From contig NZ_CDDH01000074.1 of assembly GCF_000819725.1 (NCBI RefSeq), positions 1-64,000 on the forward strand: DNA of 64,000 nucleotides, given 5' to 3'. Under the pieces are notes generated by a model, which saw only the letters and a program-made list of their open reading frames with translations, did no database searches and was not told the DNA's origin. Source of the stretch: Aeromonas australiensis (GTDB lineage: Bacteria > Pseudomonadota > Gammaproteobacteria > Enterobacterales > Aeromonadaceae). The translations under genes and the position numbers were made by a program. Below, one piece after another: positions 51,771 through 61,400 of this stretch; the first letter of the stretch is position 1; the number at the start of each line of letters is the position of its first letter.

Positions 51771-53503
51771 TTTACCTTCTGGGGTGGTTTTGGCAGCAGA
51801 TTTAACAGATATGCGCTGTCGTCCCAAGCGGGATGTAAACCCTCGTCATTTAACTTTTCTTCGGCTTGTTTTAGTATCTTTTTATTGATGCTCGGACATA
51901 TATTTGTATCGATAAAGTTAATGATTTTCTGGAAATTTTTGCGGTAGTGGCTGGCATCCAAGTGCAAATACAGCGACTCCTCAACGCATGTCTTAAACGA
52001 CAGTAAACACCAAATGTCAGAAACAGACTGAACTATTACTTGGTCAGGACAGCCGAAACAAGCTAGCAGATCCGCGCAGGCTAAACGCTCCCCCTCTTTA
52101 AGTAGTCCATGCAGTCGCGCTTTGCGTAAGTATTTCTCAGACTTTTCACCAAAGGGTGCTTTACAACTTCCCCCGTTGGGCGTTCGACTTAAATTAGGGA
52201 GGTTAACTTTGTATTCCGCATCAATAACTAGTACCTCAATCCCTAATTTTTTCTGTGCCTCTTTTACGTCAATCTTATTTCTTATCTGTGCTTCACGAAT
52301 GGACATAGTATCTTGCATCATGCCGTTGTTAGCGATTTTACTCCCTTCGCTATAATGCTTTTTGCGCGTTTTCGGGGTATTGTTGAGCATGAGATCGTTA
52401 GCCAAGTCACCTTGATGGTAAGCTGTTAACTGTGCGCCAGTTTCGCGAAAACGGCTTATGACAGGCCGTAAGCGGCGGTTAGTTTGATCGGTAAAGGCAA
52501 AGTGCTTTTCGACCCATATCCTCAGGAAGGTCTCTAGCATTTTTGATGTTAAAGGTTGTGTTTTTTTTGAGACAGCTGTTTGCAGCAAAGTGGCATTTTC
52601 ACCATCATGGATACATTTTGATGCAGTCAGCAACTTATCAAAAAAATCCAAGGCATACTTGGGGATTTCTAATTCATGCCCACCCATCTCAAGTTGGATT
52701 GTTTTAAATGCACGGCGCTTAAACGATGGCATGGTGTACCACATTTCACCGGCCTTTATTGAGGCGTTGTTTGGCTGCTTTAGTTTGAATAAATCACTGG
52801 TGTTGGCGTAAGTGTAGTAAGACAGTAAGTAGGTCGCTGCGCACATCATTTTTGTTATTCCTATGGCTAGTGGGTACTGCTGCCCTTGCCACTGGAACGT
52901 CATCGTATTTGTTTTGAAGCTACTGTTAATATGTTTTTCTGGGTTTTGGATGAACTGTTGATAGGTTTGCTTAAACAACGACCTTAGAAATGGCAGCAGT
53001 TGATTTAGATCGCTGCGACTATAGGCTTCAAAGGGTTCACGATCACTGCCGTCTCTGATCACTATACTATCGAAATAACTTTCTGGTAGCTCTAGATACT
53101 TAGTAAATAACGTTACCATTACTGTACGAGTGCTTTTATAGCTATTGCCTTTGTATTGTCCTTGCATCACTTTAGTATCCAGATAAGACATATAGCCTTC
53201 TAAAGATCGCTGGGTAAATGCGGGGGCATTGTTCTCGTCACACCATTTTAGATACTGAGTGGTTTTTACAAATATAGTTTTATGTGAGGCTAGACTGCCG
53301 CCCTCTTCAATTTTTTTGTCGAACTGTGCTTTCAATTGGTAAATAATTTGTTTGCGGTTGGCTTCGTTAAATTGCCAACCCTGTTGCAATGCTACGGTCG
53401 AAGGTAATCCCTTGAAAAGGTAGCGATTGAAGTCAGCCCTGTAGTCATCAAGCTGAATACACAACTTGGGGTTCCAACCACTGATGTAGGTAATATTATT
53501 CAT
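51767..53503 (-). CDS. Tyrosine recombinase 2 of the element, degenerate catalytic site
   Basis: 578 residues with an intact reading frame. The fold is recognisable, but key residues are changed: the first catalytic Arg is replaced around Asn234 (YTYANTSDLFKL), and the His of the H-x-x-R motif is Ser350 (ISRFRETGAQ). Arg353 and a tyrosine at 384 (KHYSEG) remain. A C-terminal cysteine cluster (Cys447, 476, 482, 485) may bind zinc. It starts 8 bases inside recombinase 1, at 53503 (MNNITYISGWNP). It probably acts structurally with its partners rather than as an independent strand-cutting enzyme. Confidence 0.83.
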   Translation of the reverse strand: MNNITYISGWNPKLCIQLDDYRADFNRYLFKGLPSTVALQQGWQFNEANRKQIIYQLKAQFDKKIEEGGSLASHKTIFVKTTQYLKWCDENNAPAFTQRSLEGYMSYLDTKVMQGQYKGNSYKSTRTVMVTLFTKYLELPESYFDSIVIRDGSDREPFEAYSRSDLNQLLPFLRSLFKQTYQQFIQNPEKHINSSFKTNTMTFQWQGQQYPLAIGITKMMCAATYLLSYYTYANTSDLFKLKQPNNASIKAGEMWYTMPSFKRRAFKTIQLEMGGHELEIPKYALDFFDKLLTASKCIHDGENATLLQTAVSKKTQPLTSKMLETFLRIWVEKHFAFTDQTNRRLRPVISRFRETGAQLTAYHQGDLANDLMLNNTPKTRKKHYSEGSKIANNGMMQDTMSIREAQIRNKIDVKEAQKKLGIEVLVIDAEYKVNLPNLSRTPNGGSCKAPFGEKSEKYLRKARLHGLLKEGERLACADLLACFGCPDQVIVQSVSDIWCLLSFKTCVEESLYLHLDASHYRKNFQKIINFIDTNICPSINKKILKQAEEKLNDEGLHPAWDDSAYLLNLLPKPPQKVK

Positions 53504-54821
53504 CGTTACCGCCCAGCGCCTCATGCATGATGCTATCGAGCATCCCAAATTTTATTTTGAACGCCTCCTTTTGTTTTAAGAAACGTAGATATTTCCAAGT
53601 GGTTGACTCGTTTTTGTGTCCCATCCAGCCCATTAGCAGCTCCATGCACTCCACGACTGACAAGTTGGCTTCCAACAGGTCATTGAGACGGTAGGTGCCG
53701 TAGGTGGAACGCAGATCATGAAAGCGATATGTAAATGAGGGATGAAGTTGTTTGAGCTGAGTCCTGAACTCTGTCCACCGAGCCTCGATGGATTTAGCGG
53801 TTACGGGATTTCCTAGCTTGCTGACAAAAAGTGGTTCGTGTTTTTTGCACCATTGAAGAGTATCTATAGCCGCTTGATGAAAAGATGCTTGAGGATCGGT
53901 CAAGAGCTCAATTTTTTGGTAGAGTTTGGTTAAGCGTTTTAGGCGGCGCTCAGAGGTGCGATATTCATTCAAAACTGTCAACAATTGTGCTGAGACTTCA
54001 ATCTGTCTTGATTTGCTATATTTGGTTTGAACACCCGTTATTTGTGGTGAGAGTAATAGTTCATAACGGTGTTGGCTTTCAGCCAGTGGTGTGGCCGTAT
54101 CTAGAACATCAAGGGTTAATGTTGCGACTTCATTAATACGTAACCCGGTATCAATAGATAGCAGCACTTGTAAACGCAGTTCCTCTGCTGTTTGTGGCAA
54201 ATGCTGGGTCAAGATAGCCAATGATTCACGACTTAATGGAGATAAGGGGCGAACGTTTTTGCTACTCGCGTCACGTGCGACTTTTATCCTCAAATCGCTT
54301 GTTTGCACGGTATAGGTGGGGGAGAGATGTGCCAGCATTCCGGTATTTTTTACGGAGACAAATGCAATTTTAAAGGGCGCTTCCTTCTCATTCCTGATTC
54401 TGAGGTAGCCATCGTGCATCAACCACTTGTAGTAGTTCACTATATGGTTCATGCGCACACTGGCAGTGCTTTGTGCCAGCTCTTCAAGCTTTACTTGTTT
54501 CAGTAAATGAGAACGAAACTGGTACGTGGGCTTTAAACGCTTTACTGGCGGGAAGTAATCCCAGGTCAAGCCGTTATCTTCAAGGAACTGATAGTAGGCG
54601 TGCAGAGCCTTGGCACAAGGAGAGAGGTCTTTGGCTTGATTAATGGCCTTTTGATAGAGCAGGTAGCTGTTCGCTTCGTGATTAAAGGTGCCATCCTGGT
54701 TAAACAGGGTGGGCAATGAGCCAATGTTGCCACTGATGGGCTCGCAAGACAACGCACCTTGGGCATCGGTTTTAAGCTCAGTTTTTGTGCATACGTCTGC
54801 TGAGGAAATGAGATAGGACAT
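53496..54821 (-). CDS. Tyrosine recombinase 1 of the element
   Basis: 441 residues, first gene of the element operon. SAM-like N-terminal DNA-binding region (about 60-160) and a catalytic domain with all residues: Arg228 (DTGLRINEVATL), a lysine at 267-270, His368 and Arg371 (RFHDLRSTYGTY), His402 (MGWMGHKNESTTW) and Tyr411 (KYLRFL). The start at 54821 (MSYLISSADVC) is preferred; the frame upstream to 54878 runs through an inverted repeat that is probably the operator or recombination site. It is the most canonical integrase of the three. Confidence 0.88.
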   Translation of the reverse strand: MSYLISSADVCTKTELKTDAQGALSCEPISGNIGSLPTLFNQDGTFNHEANSYLLYQKAINQAKDLSPCAKALHAYYQFLEDNGLTWDYFPPVKRLKPTYQFRSHLLKQVKLEELAQSTASVRMNHIVNYYKWLMHDGYLRIRNEKEAPFKIAFVSVKNTGMLAHLSPTYTVQTSDLRIKVARDASSKNVRPLSPLSRESLAILTQHLPQTAEELRLQVLLSIDTGLRINEVATLTLDVLDTATPLAESQHRYELLLSPQITGVQTKYSKSRQIEVSAQLLTVLNEYRTSERRLKRLTKLYQKIELLTDPQASFHQAAIDTLQWCKKHEPLFVSKLGNPVTAKSIEARWTEFRTQLKQLHPSFTYRFHDLRSTYGTYRLNDLLEANLSVVECMELLMGWMGHKNESTTWKYLRFLKQKEAFKIKFGMLDSIMHEALGGNDE

Positions 54822-54838
54822 AAATCTACCTAGAAGAT

Positions 54839-54871
54839 GCCACTGACCATACATACAGTATAGACAGTGGC
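54839..54871. repeat. Inverted repeat in the element's leader
   Basis: gccactg and cagtggc flank a 19-base centre that itself contains atac...gtat. It lies between the right end and the first recombinase gene and could be a recombinase binding site or an operator. The half agtggc followed by ttttccaga recurs at the left end (46720-46735). Confidence 0.5.
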
Positions 54872-54878
54872 AGGGCAT

Positions 54879-54893
54879 TTTCCAGATTTACTT
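54879..54893 (+). repeat. Right inverted repeat of the element
   Basis: tttccagatttactt, matching the complement of the left repeat at 14 of 15 bases; 28 bases from the gorA stop. Confidence 0.6.
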
Positions 54894-54921
54894 ATGTGTG
54901 TGGGTTGCTTTTCCTACACCG

Positions 54922-56271
54922 CTACCTAAGGGTAACAAACTCTTCAGCACTGGTCGGATGGATAGCAACGCAGTTGTCGAAATCAGCCTTGGTGGCCCCC
55001 ATCTTCATGGCGACGCCAAAACCTTGCAGGATCTCGTCCATGGCAAAGCCGATACCGTGCAGACCGACCACCTTCTCTTCCGGGCCAACACAAACCAGCT
55101 TCATCCGGGTGGGTTGGCGATGCTGGGTCAGCGCCGAGTACATGGCGGTGAACTGGCTGCGGTAGACCTTGACCTGATCTTCGCCGTATTCGGCGATAGC
55201 TTCCGGTTCGGTCAGGCCTATGGTGCCGATGGGCGGGTGGCTGAATACCACGGTTGGCACCAGATCATAGTTGAGGTGCTCGTTCGGCTTATTGTTGAAC
55301 AGCCGCTCGGAGAGGCGACGGCCCGCAGCAACGGCCACCGGGGTGAGCTGGATGCGGCCTGTGTTGTCACCCACCGCATAGATGTTGGCGACGGTGGTGT
55401 TCTGGAACTTGTCGGTCGGGATAAAGCCCTTCTCGTCCAGCGCGATGCCTGCGGCAGCCAGATTGAGGTTGTCGGTGGCGGGCACGCGGCCGATGGCCCA
55501 GATCAGGCAGTCGACGGTGAGGTGACGACCATCTTCCAGTTGCAGGGTCAGGCTCTCATCGGCGTTTTTGATGACGGCTTTGGGAATGGCGTGGGTGTGC
55601 AACTTGGGTCCTTCCTGCGCCATGATCTCCACCAGAGTCTCGTGGATCATGGGGTCGAAGTTGCGCAGCGGCGCGTGCTTGCGCACTACCAGATGAGTCT
55701 CTGAGCCCAGCGCCTGCATCACCCCGGCGATCTCGACCGCGATATAGCCTGCGCCGACCACGGCCACCCGCTTGGGCTGGCTTTGCAGGTCGAAGAAACC
55801 GTCGGAGTCGATACCCAGCTCGGCACCCGGGATAGCCGGAATTTCCGGGCGGCCACCGGTGGCGATCAGGATATGATCGGCCGTGTAGTGCTCGCCATTA
55901 ACCTCGATGGTGTTGCTGCTGACGAAGCGGGCGAAGCCCTTGATCACCGTAATCTGGTTCTTGCCCAGCACGTTTTGATAGGACTGATGAATGCGGCCAA
56001 TGTAGGCCTGGCGGGACTCGACCAGCTTGGCCCAGTTGAAGTGGTTGAGGGTAGTGTCAAAGCCGTAGTCGGCACCATATTTCAGGGCATCGGCGATCTG
56101 GCCTGCATACCACATGGCTTTTTTCGGTACGCAACCGACGTTGACGCAGGTACCGCCCAGCTCCTTGGCTTCAATCAGGGCAACTTTCTTACCATACATG
56201 GCAGCCCGGTTGGCCGAGGCGATACCGCCGCTGCCGCCGCCGATGGCGATATAGTCAAAATGCTGTGCCAT
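54922..56271 (-). CDS. gorA: Glutathione reductase
   Basis: 449 residues, FAD- and NADPH-dependent reduction of glutathione disulfide. FAD motif [17 protein letters not shown], redox-active disulfide [21 protein letters not shown] motif [18 protein letters not shown] and the C-terminal catalytic His-Glu region [15 protein letters not shown] are complete. The mobile element begins 28 bases after its stop codon; the gene itself is intact, but its terminator seems to have been displaced by 8 kb. A sensor kinase gene lies 76 bases upstream on the same strand. Confidence 0.96.
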   Translation of the reverse strand: MAQHFDYIAIGGGSGGIASANRAAMYGKKVALIEAKELGGTCVNVGCVPKKAMWYAGQIADALKYGADYGFDTTLNHFNWAKLVESRQAYIGRIHQSYQNVLGKNQITVIKGFARFVSSNTIEVNGEHYTADHILIATGGRPEIPAIPGAELGIDSDGFFDLQSQPKRVAVVGAGYIAVEIAGVMQALGSETHLVVRKHAPLRNFDPMIHETLVEIMAQEGPKLHTHAIPKAVIKNADESLTLQLEDGRHLTVDCLIWAIGRVPATDNLNLAAAGIALDEKGFIPTDKFQNTTVANIYAVGDNTGRIQLTPVAVAAGRRLSERLFNNKPNEHLNYDLVPTVVFSHPPIGTIGLTEPEAIAEYGEDQVKVYRSQFTAMYSALTQHRQPTRMKLVCVGPEEKVVGLHGIGFAMDEILQGFGVAMKMGATKADFDNCVAIHPTSAEEFVTLR

Positions 56272-56347
56272 TGCGAGGTTCTCCGCTCATTAAGAATGCA
56301 ATCACAGCATGATGGGGATAAAGCGGCTGGCTCACAAGAGCCAGCAC

Positions 56348-58315
56348 TCAGTTATGTTGGATCGGCAGGCGAATATGGAACTGAGCGCCCTGTTCCGGTT
56401 CGCTGGTGCAGCTGATGCGGCCTTTCAGCAGTTGTACCACCAGATTGTAGATGATGTGGGTTCCGAGCCCGCTACCACCCTGACCGCGCTTGGAGGTGAC
56501 AAAGGGATCGAAGATGCGTGGCAATATGTCGGGCGGGATGCCACGGCCGTTATCGCTGTAGTCGATGAACAGCTCCTCTCCCTGCTGCTCTACCTTGATG
56601 GTGATCTTCTTCGGTTTGTCCCAATTGTCAAAGCCATGGTTAATGGAGTTGAGAATGAGGTTTGAATAGATCTGTGTGAGGCTGCCGGGGAAAGAGAAGA
56701 TCGACAGCTTGGGATCACACTGGATATCCACCTCGCACTGGGCCTTCTTAAGCTTGTGACCGAGGGAGACCACAACTTGATGGAGGTTATCGGCGAGGCT
56801 GAAGTTATAGCGTGCTTCCGATGACTGGTCGACTGCCACCTGCTTGAAGCTGGCAATCAGCTCGGAGGCGCGGCGCAGGTTGCTCTGCAGCAGCTGCATC
56901 GACTCGTCGAGGTTGACGGTGAACTCGTTGAGATAGGAGCGCGACAGCTGTTTTGACTCTATATGAGATTTGAAATCGGCGACCCGTTCCTGCAGGTAGG
57001 AGGAGGCGGTCACGCTGATGCCGATGGGTGTATTAATCTCATGGGCCACCCCGGCTACCAGCGATCCTAGTGAGGCCATCTTCTCCGACTCCACCAGGGT
57101 CTGCTGGGCCTGTTTGAGATCGTCATAGGCTTTGCCCAGCTGATTATTGGCATCACTCAGGCTACGGGTGCGCTCTACCACCTTGCCTTCCAGCTGTTCG
57201 TTGAGCTGGATGATTTCCCGCTCGATCTTCTTCAGCTGGGTAATGTCATAACCAAAGCCGATTTGGTATTTGAGGTTGGGCCCCTCATAGAATGGGACGA
57301 AAGTCCACTGCAGTACCAGCTCATGGGTCTGTTGGTCATGCATGATGACCTCTTTGTCAGCCAGCGAACCCTCTTCGTTCAGGATCTTGTTCAACTCTTC
57401 CCGCTGGGCTGGGCTGACGAAGAGATCCAGCCAGTTATGCTGTAACAGCTCCTGCTGGTGGTAGCCGGTCAGCAGGATGGCGGCCGGGTTGATGCTGGCG
57501 ATAGTGAGATCTGGCTCCATGCAGCAGATGACCATATTTGAGGAGTTGATCAGAGTGGCCGAGAAGTCGCGCTCCTGCTGCAGTTGTTCGGTCGCCTGGT
57601 GGCGGGCAACCAGCTCGTCACGTAGTCGGGTGCGCATCTGGTTGAGGGTGGCGACCAGGGTATCGAGCTCATCGGGTTTCTTACGTGGTTGTTGGCGCCC
57701 CTCCAACTCCAACGCAATATCGAGCCGATCGAGGTTGAATTTCTGGGCGTAGTTGGCGATGCGATTGATGTGTCTGACTACCAGATAGTAAATGATAGTG
57801 AGTATGCAAAATGAGACCACCAGGGTTTTGATGGTTTGGCTGACCATAATCAACACCGACTTCTCAATCAGGCGCTGGTAGATCTGCTCAAGAGAGGCGG
57901 CAACGAACAGCTTGCCGACAATTTCTCCCTGATAGGTGAGGTTGAATTCTCGGGATATATCGTATTTTTCCCGTTCGACCCCCAGAGTTAGCAGCGGCAC
58001 TTCCGAGTTGCCGAGCATCTCCTTGACCATCACAAACTGCATGTTGGGCAGGTTCATGATCCCTTCGATCTGCACCTTGACCTGCTCTTCATCCAGGTTC
58101 CACAGACTGGCGGCGATGGGTTGCAGGAACGAAGCTTCGATCTGGCCGATGCTGTCTTCGATGACGGCGACATCCTTGCGGTAATCCCAGGCGAGTTGCA
58201 GCGCCGTAATGATCATCGCCAATACGGTACTGCAGACCAGTATGTAGGAGAGTAGGCGATATGATAGCCCGTTATGCCTTACAGCTTGTACGGCCTTGGA
58301 GAAGAGTCCTGACAT
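56348..58315 (-). CDS. Membrane sensor histidine kinase with PAS domain
   Basis: 655 residues. Layout: membrane helix (about 20-41), periplasmic domain with ASLWNLDEEQVKVQIEG, second helix (about 155-180), HAMP, PAS (about 250-370; INPAAILLTGYHQQELLQHN), a coiled coil, HisKA with the phospho-accepting His in LVAGVAHEINTPIGI, and HATPase with NLILNSINHGF and SGLGTHIIYNLV. No receiver domain and no neighbouring response regulator gene are present, so its partner is elsewhere. It is upstream of gorA on the same strand; a redox role is only a positional guess. Confidence 0.9.
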   Translation of the reverse strand: MSGLFSKAVQAVRHNGLSYRLLSYILVCSTVLAMIITALQLAWDYRKDVAVIEDSIGQIEASFLQPIAASLWNLDEEQVKVQIEGIMNLPNMQFVMVKEMLGNSEVPLLTLGVEREKYDISREFNLTYQGEIVGKLFVAASLEQIYQRLIEKSVLIMVSQTIKTLVVSFCILTIIYYLVVRHINRIANYAQKFNLDRLDIALELEGRQQPRKKPDELDTLVATLNQMRTRLRDELVARHQATEQLQQERDFSATLINSSNMVICCMEPDLTIASINPAAILLTGYHQQELLQHNWLDLFVSPAQREELNKILNEEGSLADKEVIMHDQQTHELVLQWTFVPFYEGPNLKYQIGFGYDITQLKKIEREIIQLNEQLEGKVVERTRSLSDANNQLGKAYDDLKQAQQTLVESEKMASLGSLVAGVAHEINTPIGISVTASSYLQERVADFKSHIESKQLSRSYLNEFTVNLDESMQLLQSNLRRASELIASFKQVAVDQSSEARYNFSLADNLHQVVVSLGHKLKKAQCEVDIQCDPKLSIFSFPGSLTQIYSNLILNSINHGFDNWDKPKKITIKVEQQGEELFIDYSDNGRGIPPDILPRIFDPFVTSKRGQGGSGLGTHIIYNLVVQLLKGRISCTSEPEQGAQFHIRLPIQHN

Positions 58316-58396
58316 GGCGTCCTTGCGGTCTGGATGTGGTTTTTTTTAGTTTAACTGCTTCATGGAGTTATGTCGTCCTTCCTGCGAAGCATAAAA

Positions 58397-58417
58397 AAGG
58401 CCCCGTGTCGGGGCCTT
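58397..58417 (-). terminator. Terminator of the RND operon
   Basis: aaggccccg-tgt-cggggcctt with an A run on the left (T on the minus strand), 15 bases beyond the RND pump stop. Confidence 0.85.
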
Positions 58418-58432
58418 GGTAAATTGTGATAA

Positions 58433-61400
58433 TCAGTGTCCACCGTGAGCTTTGGGTGGAATGGTTTCATCGAAGACTGGCAAGGGTTTGTGCTCGGAAG
58501 CCAGATAGGTGTAGATCACCGGCAGCACAAACAAGGTGAACAGAGTACCAATGGCAAGACCCGCCACGATGACGATACCGATACTGAAGCGCTGGGCCGC
58601 ACCGGCGCCGGTGGCGTAGAGCAGCGGGATCAGGCCGGCAATCATGGCGGCCGTGGTCATCAGGATCGGACGCAGACGTACCTTGGCGGCCTGCATCACA
58701 GCTTCCATCCTGTTCATGCCGCGCAGCAACTGCTCCTCCTTGGCTACTTCACAGATCAGGATACCGTGCTTGGTAATCAGACCCACTAGCGTGATAAGAC
58801 CCACCTGAGAGTAGATGTTCATGGTCGCCAGCCCCCAGGCCAGGGCAATCAGTGCCCCGCTGATGGCGAGCGGCACAGAGACCATGATGACCAGTGGATC
58901 ACGCACCGACTCGAACTGGATCGCCAGCACCAGGAAGATGATCGCCAGCGCCAGGGCAAAGGTGGCATAGAGCGCATTGCCTTCAGTGACGAACTGGCGT
59001 GCTTCACCCATGAAGTCGTAACGATAGCCTTGTGGCAGTTTCTCGTTAGCGGTGGTCTTGAACCAGTTGATCGCATCACCCATGGCTACACCCGGAGCCG
59101 GAACAGCGCCTATGGTGGCGGAGTTCAGCTGGTTGAAGTGAGGCAGGGCACGGGGCTCGCCAACCACTTCAATACTGATCAGGCTGCCGAGCGGGATCGA
59201 TTTGCCATCTGCGGCTCGCACGTAATAACCCTTGATGGACTCCGGATTGAGGCGGTACTTGCGCTCGACCTGGGGGATCACCTCGTAGGAGCGGCCATCC
59301 AGGTCGATGCGGTTGACGTAACCGTCCGCCATCATGGTGCCCATGGTTATGCCTATGTCCTGCATGGTGATACCGTAGGCACCCGCCTTGTCCTTATCGA
59401 TGCGGATCTTCATGGTGGCCGAGTCGTAGTTCAGATCGAGGTCTGAATAGACGAACTGACCGTTGCCCTGTGCGGCAGCCAGAATTTCCCCGGCCACCAG
59501 GAACAGGCTTTCGAAGCTGTTCGGGGTGGTGATGACGAACTGGATCGGCAGACCACCGGAGGCCCCGGGCAGCTCCGGGAACTGGAAGGTGGTGATGGCC
59601 ATACCCGGGATGTCTTTTACCAGATTGGCAACCCGATCCAGCACTTCTTTCTGGCTCGCTTCACGCTGACTCCAGGGCACCATGGAGGCGATACCGAACG
59701 CCTGGTTGGCATTGAACACCCCAGAGAAGACCTGGGAGAAGGCGATCTCGGGCTGCTCATCCAGGATCTTGTTCACATCCGCCATGGTGTTTTCGATGTA
59801 GTCCAGGTTGGCGTTGGACGGTGCCGTCCCCAGCACGGCCATTACCCCCTTGTCCTCTGACGGCGCAAGCTCACTCGGGATGAACTTGAACAGCAGCGGC
59901 AAGCTACCGAACACGATGATCGCAAACACTACGATGACGGGGCGCTTGTGCATGACTGCGTGCAGCATGCTGTCATAGCGCTCGGTCATCCGCTCCAGCA
60001 GGTGATGAACTGTGCTTTCAAACTTGCCCGGCTGCTCGTTGGCTTTGAGCATTTTGGAACACATCATTGGCGACAAGGTCAGGGCGATGATGCCCGAGAC
60101 GAACACCGCACCGGCCAGGGTCAGGGCGAACTCCTTGAACAGGGAGCCGGTGATGCCACCCATCAGGGCGATAGGGGCGTATACCGCCGCCAGGGTGACC
60201 GTCATGGCGATGACCGGCACCGCGATCTCGCGGGTACCGATAATGGCGGCGCGGAACGGCTCTTCACCCTCCTTGATATGGCGGTCGACGTTCTCCAGCA
60301 CCACGATGGCGTCATCCACCACCAGACCGATCGCCAGCACCATGGCCAGCAGGGTCATCAGGTTTATCGAGAAGCCGAACATATCCATCATCATCACTAC
60401 GCCGATAAGGCTGAGCGGAATGGTGATGATCGGGATGATGACCGCGCGGAACGAACCGAGGAACAGGGTGATCACCACCAGAACGATGGCGGCTGCCTCC
60501 AGGATGGTCTTGATGACCTCGTGAATGGACTCGTTGATCGCCACGGTGGAGTCATACATCACGTTGAGCTGCATGGTGCTCGGCATATTGCGCTCAAGGC
60601 TTGGCAGCAGTGCCAATACGTCGTGGGCGATATTGATGGGGTTCGCTGTCGGTGCGGCATTGACCCCCATCACCACGGCTTCGCGGCCGTTGGCGCTGGC
60701 ACGATAGATGTCGTGGCTCTTCTCGAGGGTCACCTTGGCGATATCGGAAAGGCGGATCACCTTGCCGTCCCGGGTGGCAACGACCAGACGCTTCAGCTCG
60801 TCGACATCCTTGACCTGGGTCTCGGCATTGCCGTTGAACAGGGTGAAGTAACCGGTCGCCTGACCTGTTGCGGATTGATAGTTGTTGCTGTTGAGCACCG
60901 TCATCACGTCGCTGGCGGTCAGGTTGAAGGCCGCCATCTTGGCCGGATCCAGCCATACCCGCAGGGCAAACTCGACCCCGCCGTAGAGATCAACCTTGGA
61001 GACCCCGCCCACCGTAAAGAGCTGTGGCTTGATAACCCGCTCCAGATAGTCGGTGATCTGGCTGGAATTGAGCTCCGGGCTGGTGAAGCCGAGGTAGAGC
61101 ACCGCTGTGGTGGAGCCGGTGGAGGAGGTGACCGAAGGATCTTCCGCCTCTTTCGGCAGTTGGGATCGCACCGAGTTCACCTTTGCCAGGATGTCGGACA
61201 ACGCCGCGTTGGGGTCGGTGTTGAGCTTCATGTAGGCTGTGATGGTGGAGCTGCCCAGCTGGCTTGAGGAGGTCATGAAGTCGATGTTGTCGGCTTGTGC
61301 GACCGCCTGCTCCAGCGGCTGGGTGATAAATCCCTGGATCAGGTCAGAGCTGGCACCATAGTAGCCAGTGCTGATGGTGATCACGGTATTGGTCACCTCG

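Larger units (their letters stand above)
46686..54893 (-). mobile_element. Trio tyrosine-recombinase element with one cargo gene
   Basis: About 8.2 kb, clearly more AT-rich than its surroundings, lying between gorA and the MFS gene. Five overlapping or adjacent minus-strand genes: three tyrosine recombinases, a small coiled-coil protein and a large DUF4238/SEC-C protein. The layout recalls Tn554 (two recombinases plus TnpC) and recombinase-in-trio elements, but differs from both as I know them. The ends are set by a 15-bp inverted repeat, matching at 14 of 15 bases, at 46686-46700 and 54879-54893. Exact ends need comparison with an empty site. Confidence 0.75.

Noticed and set aside
51767-53503. 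Recombinase 2 as a pseudogene
   Set aside because: No frameshift or early stop; overlaps with both neighbours are preserved and the rest of the fold is intact. Altered catalytic residues look like specialisation.
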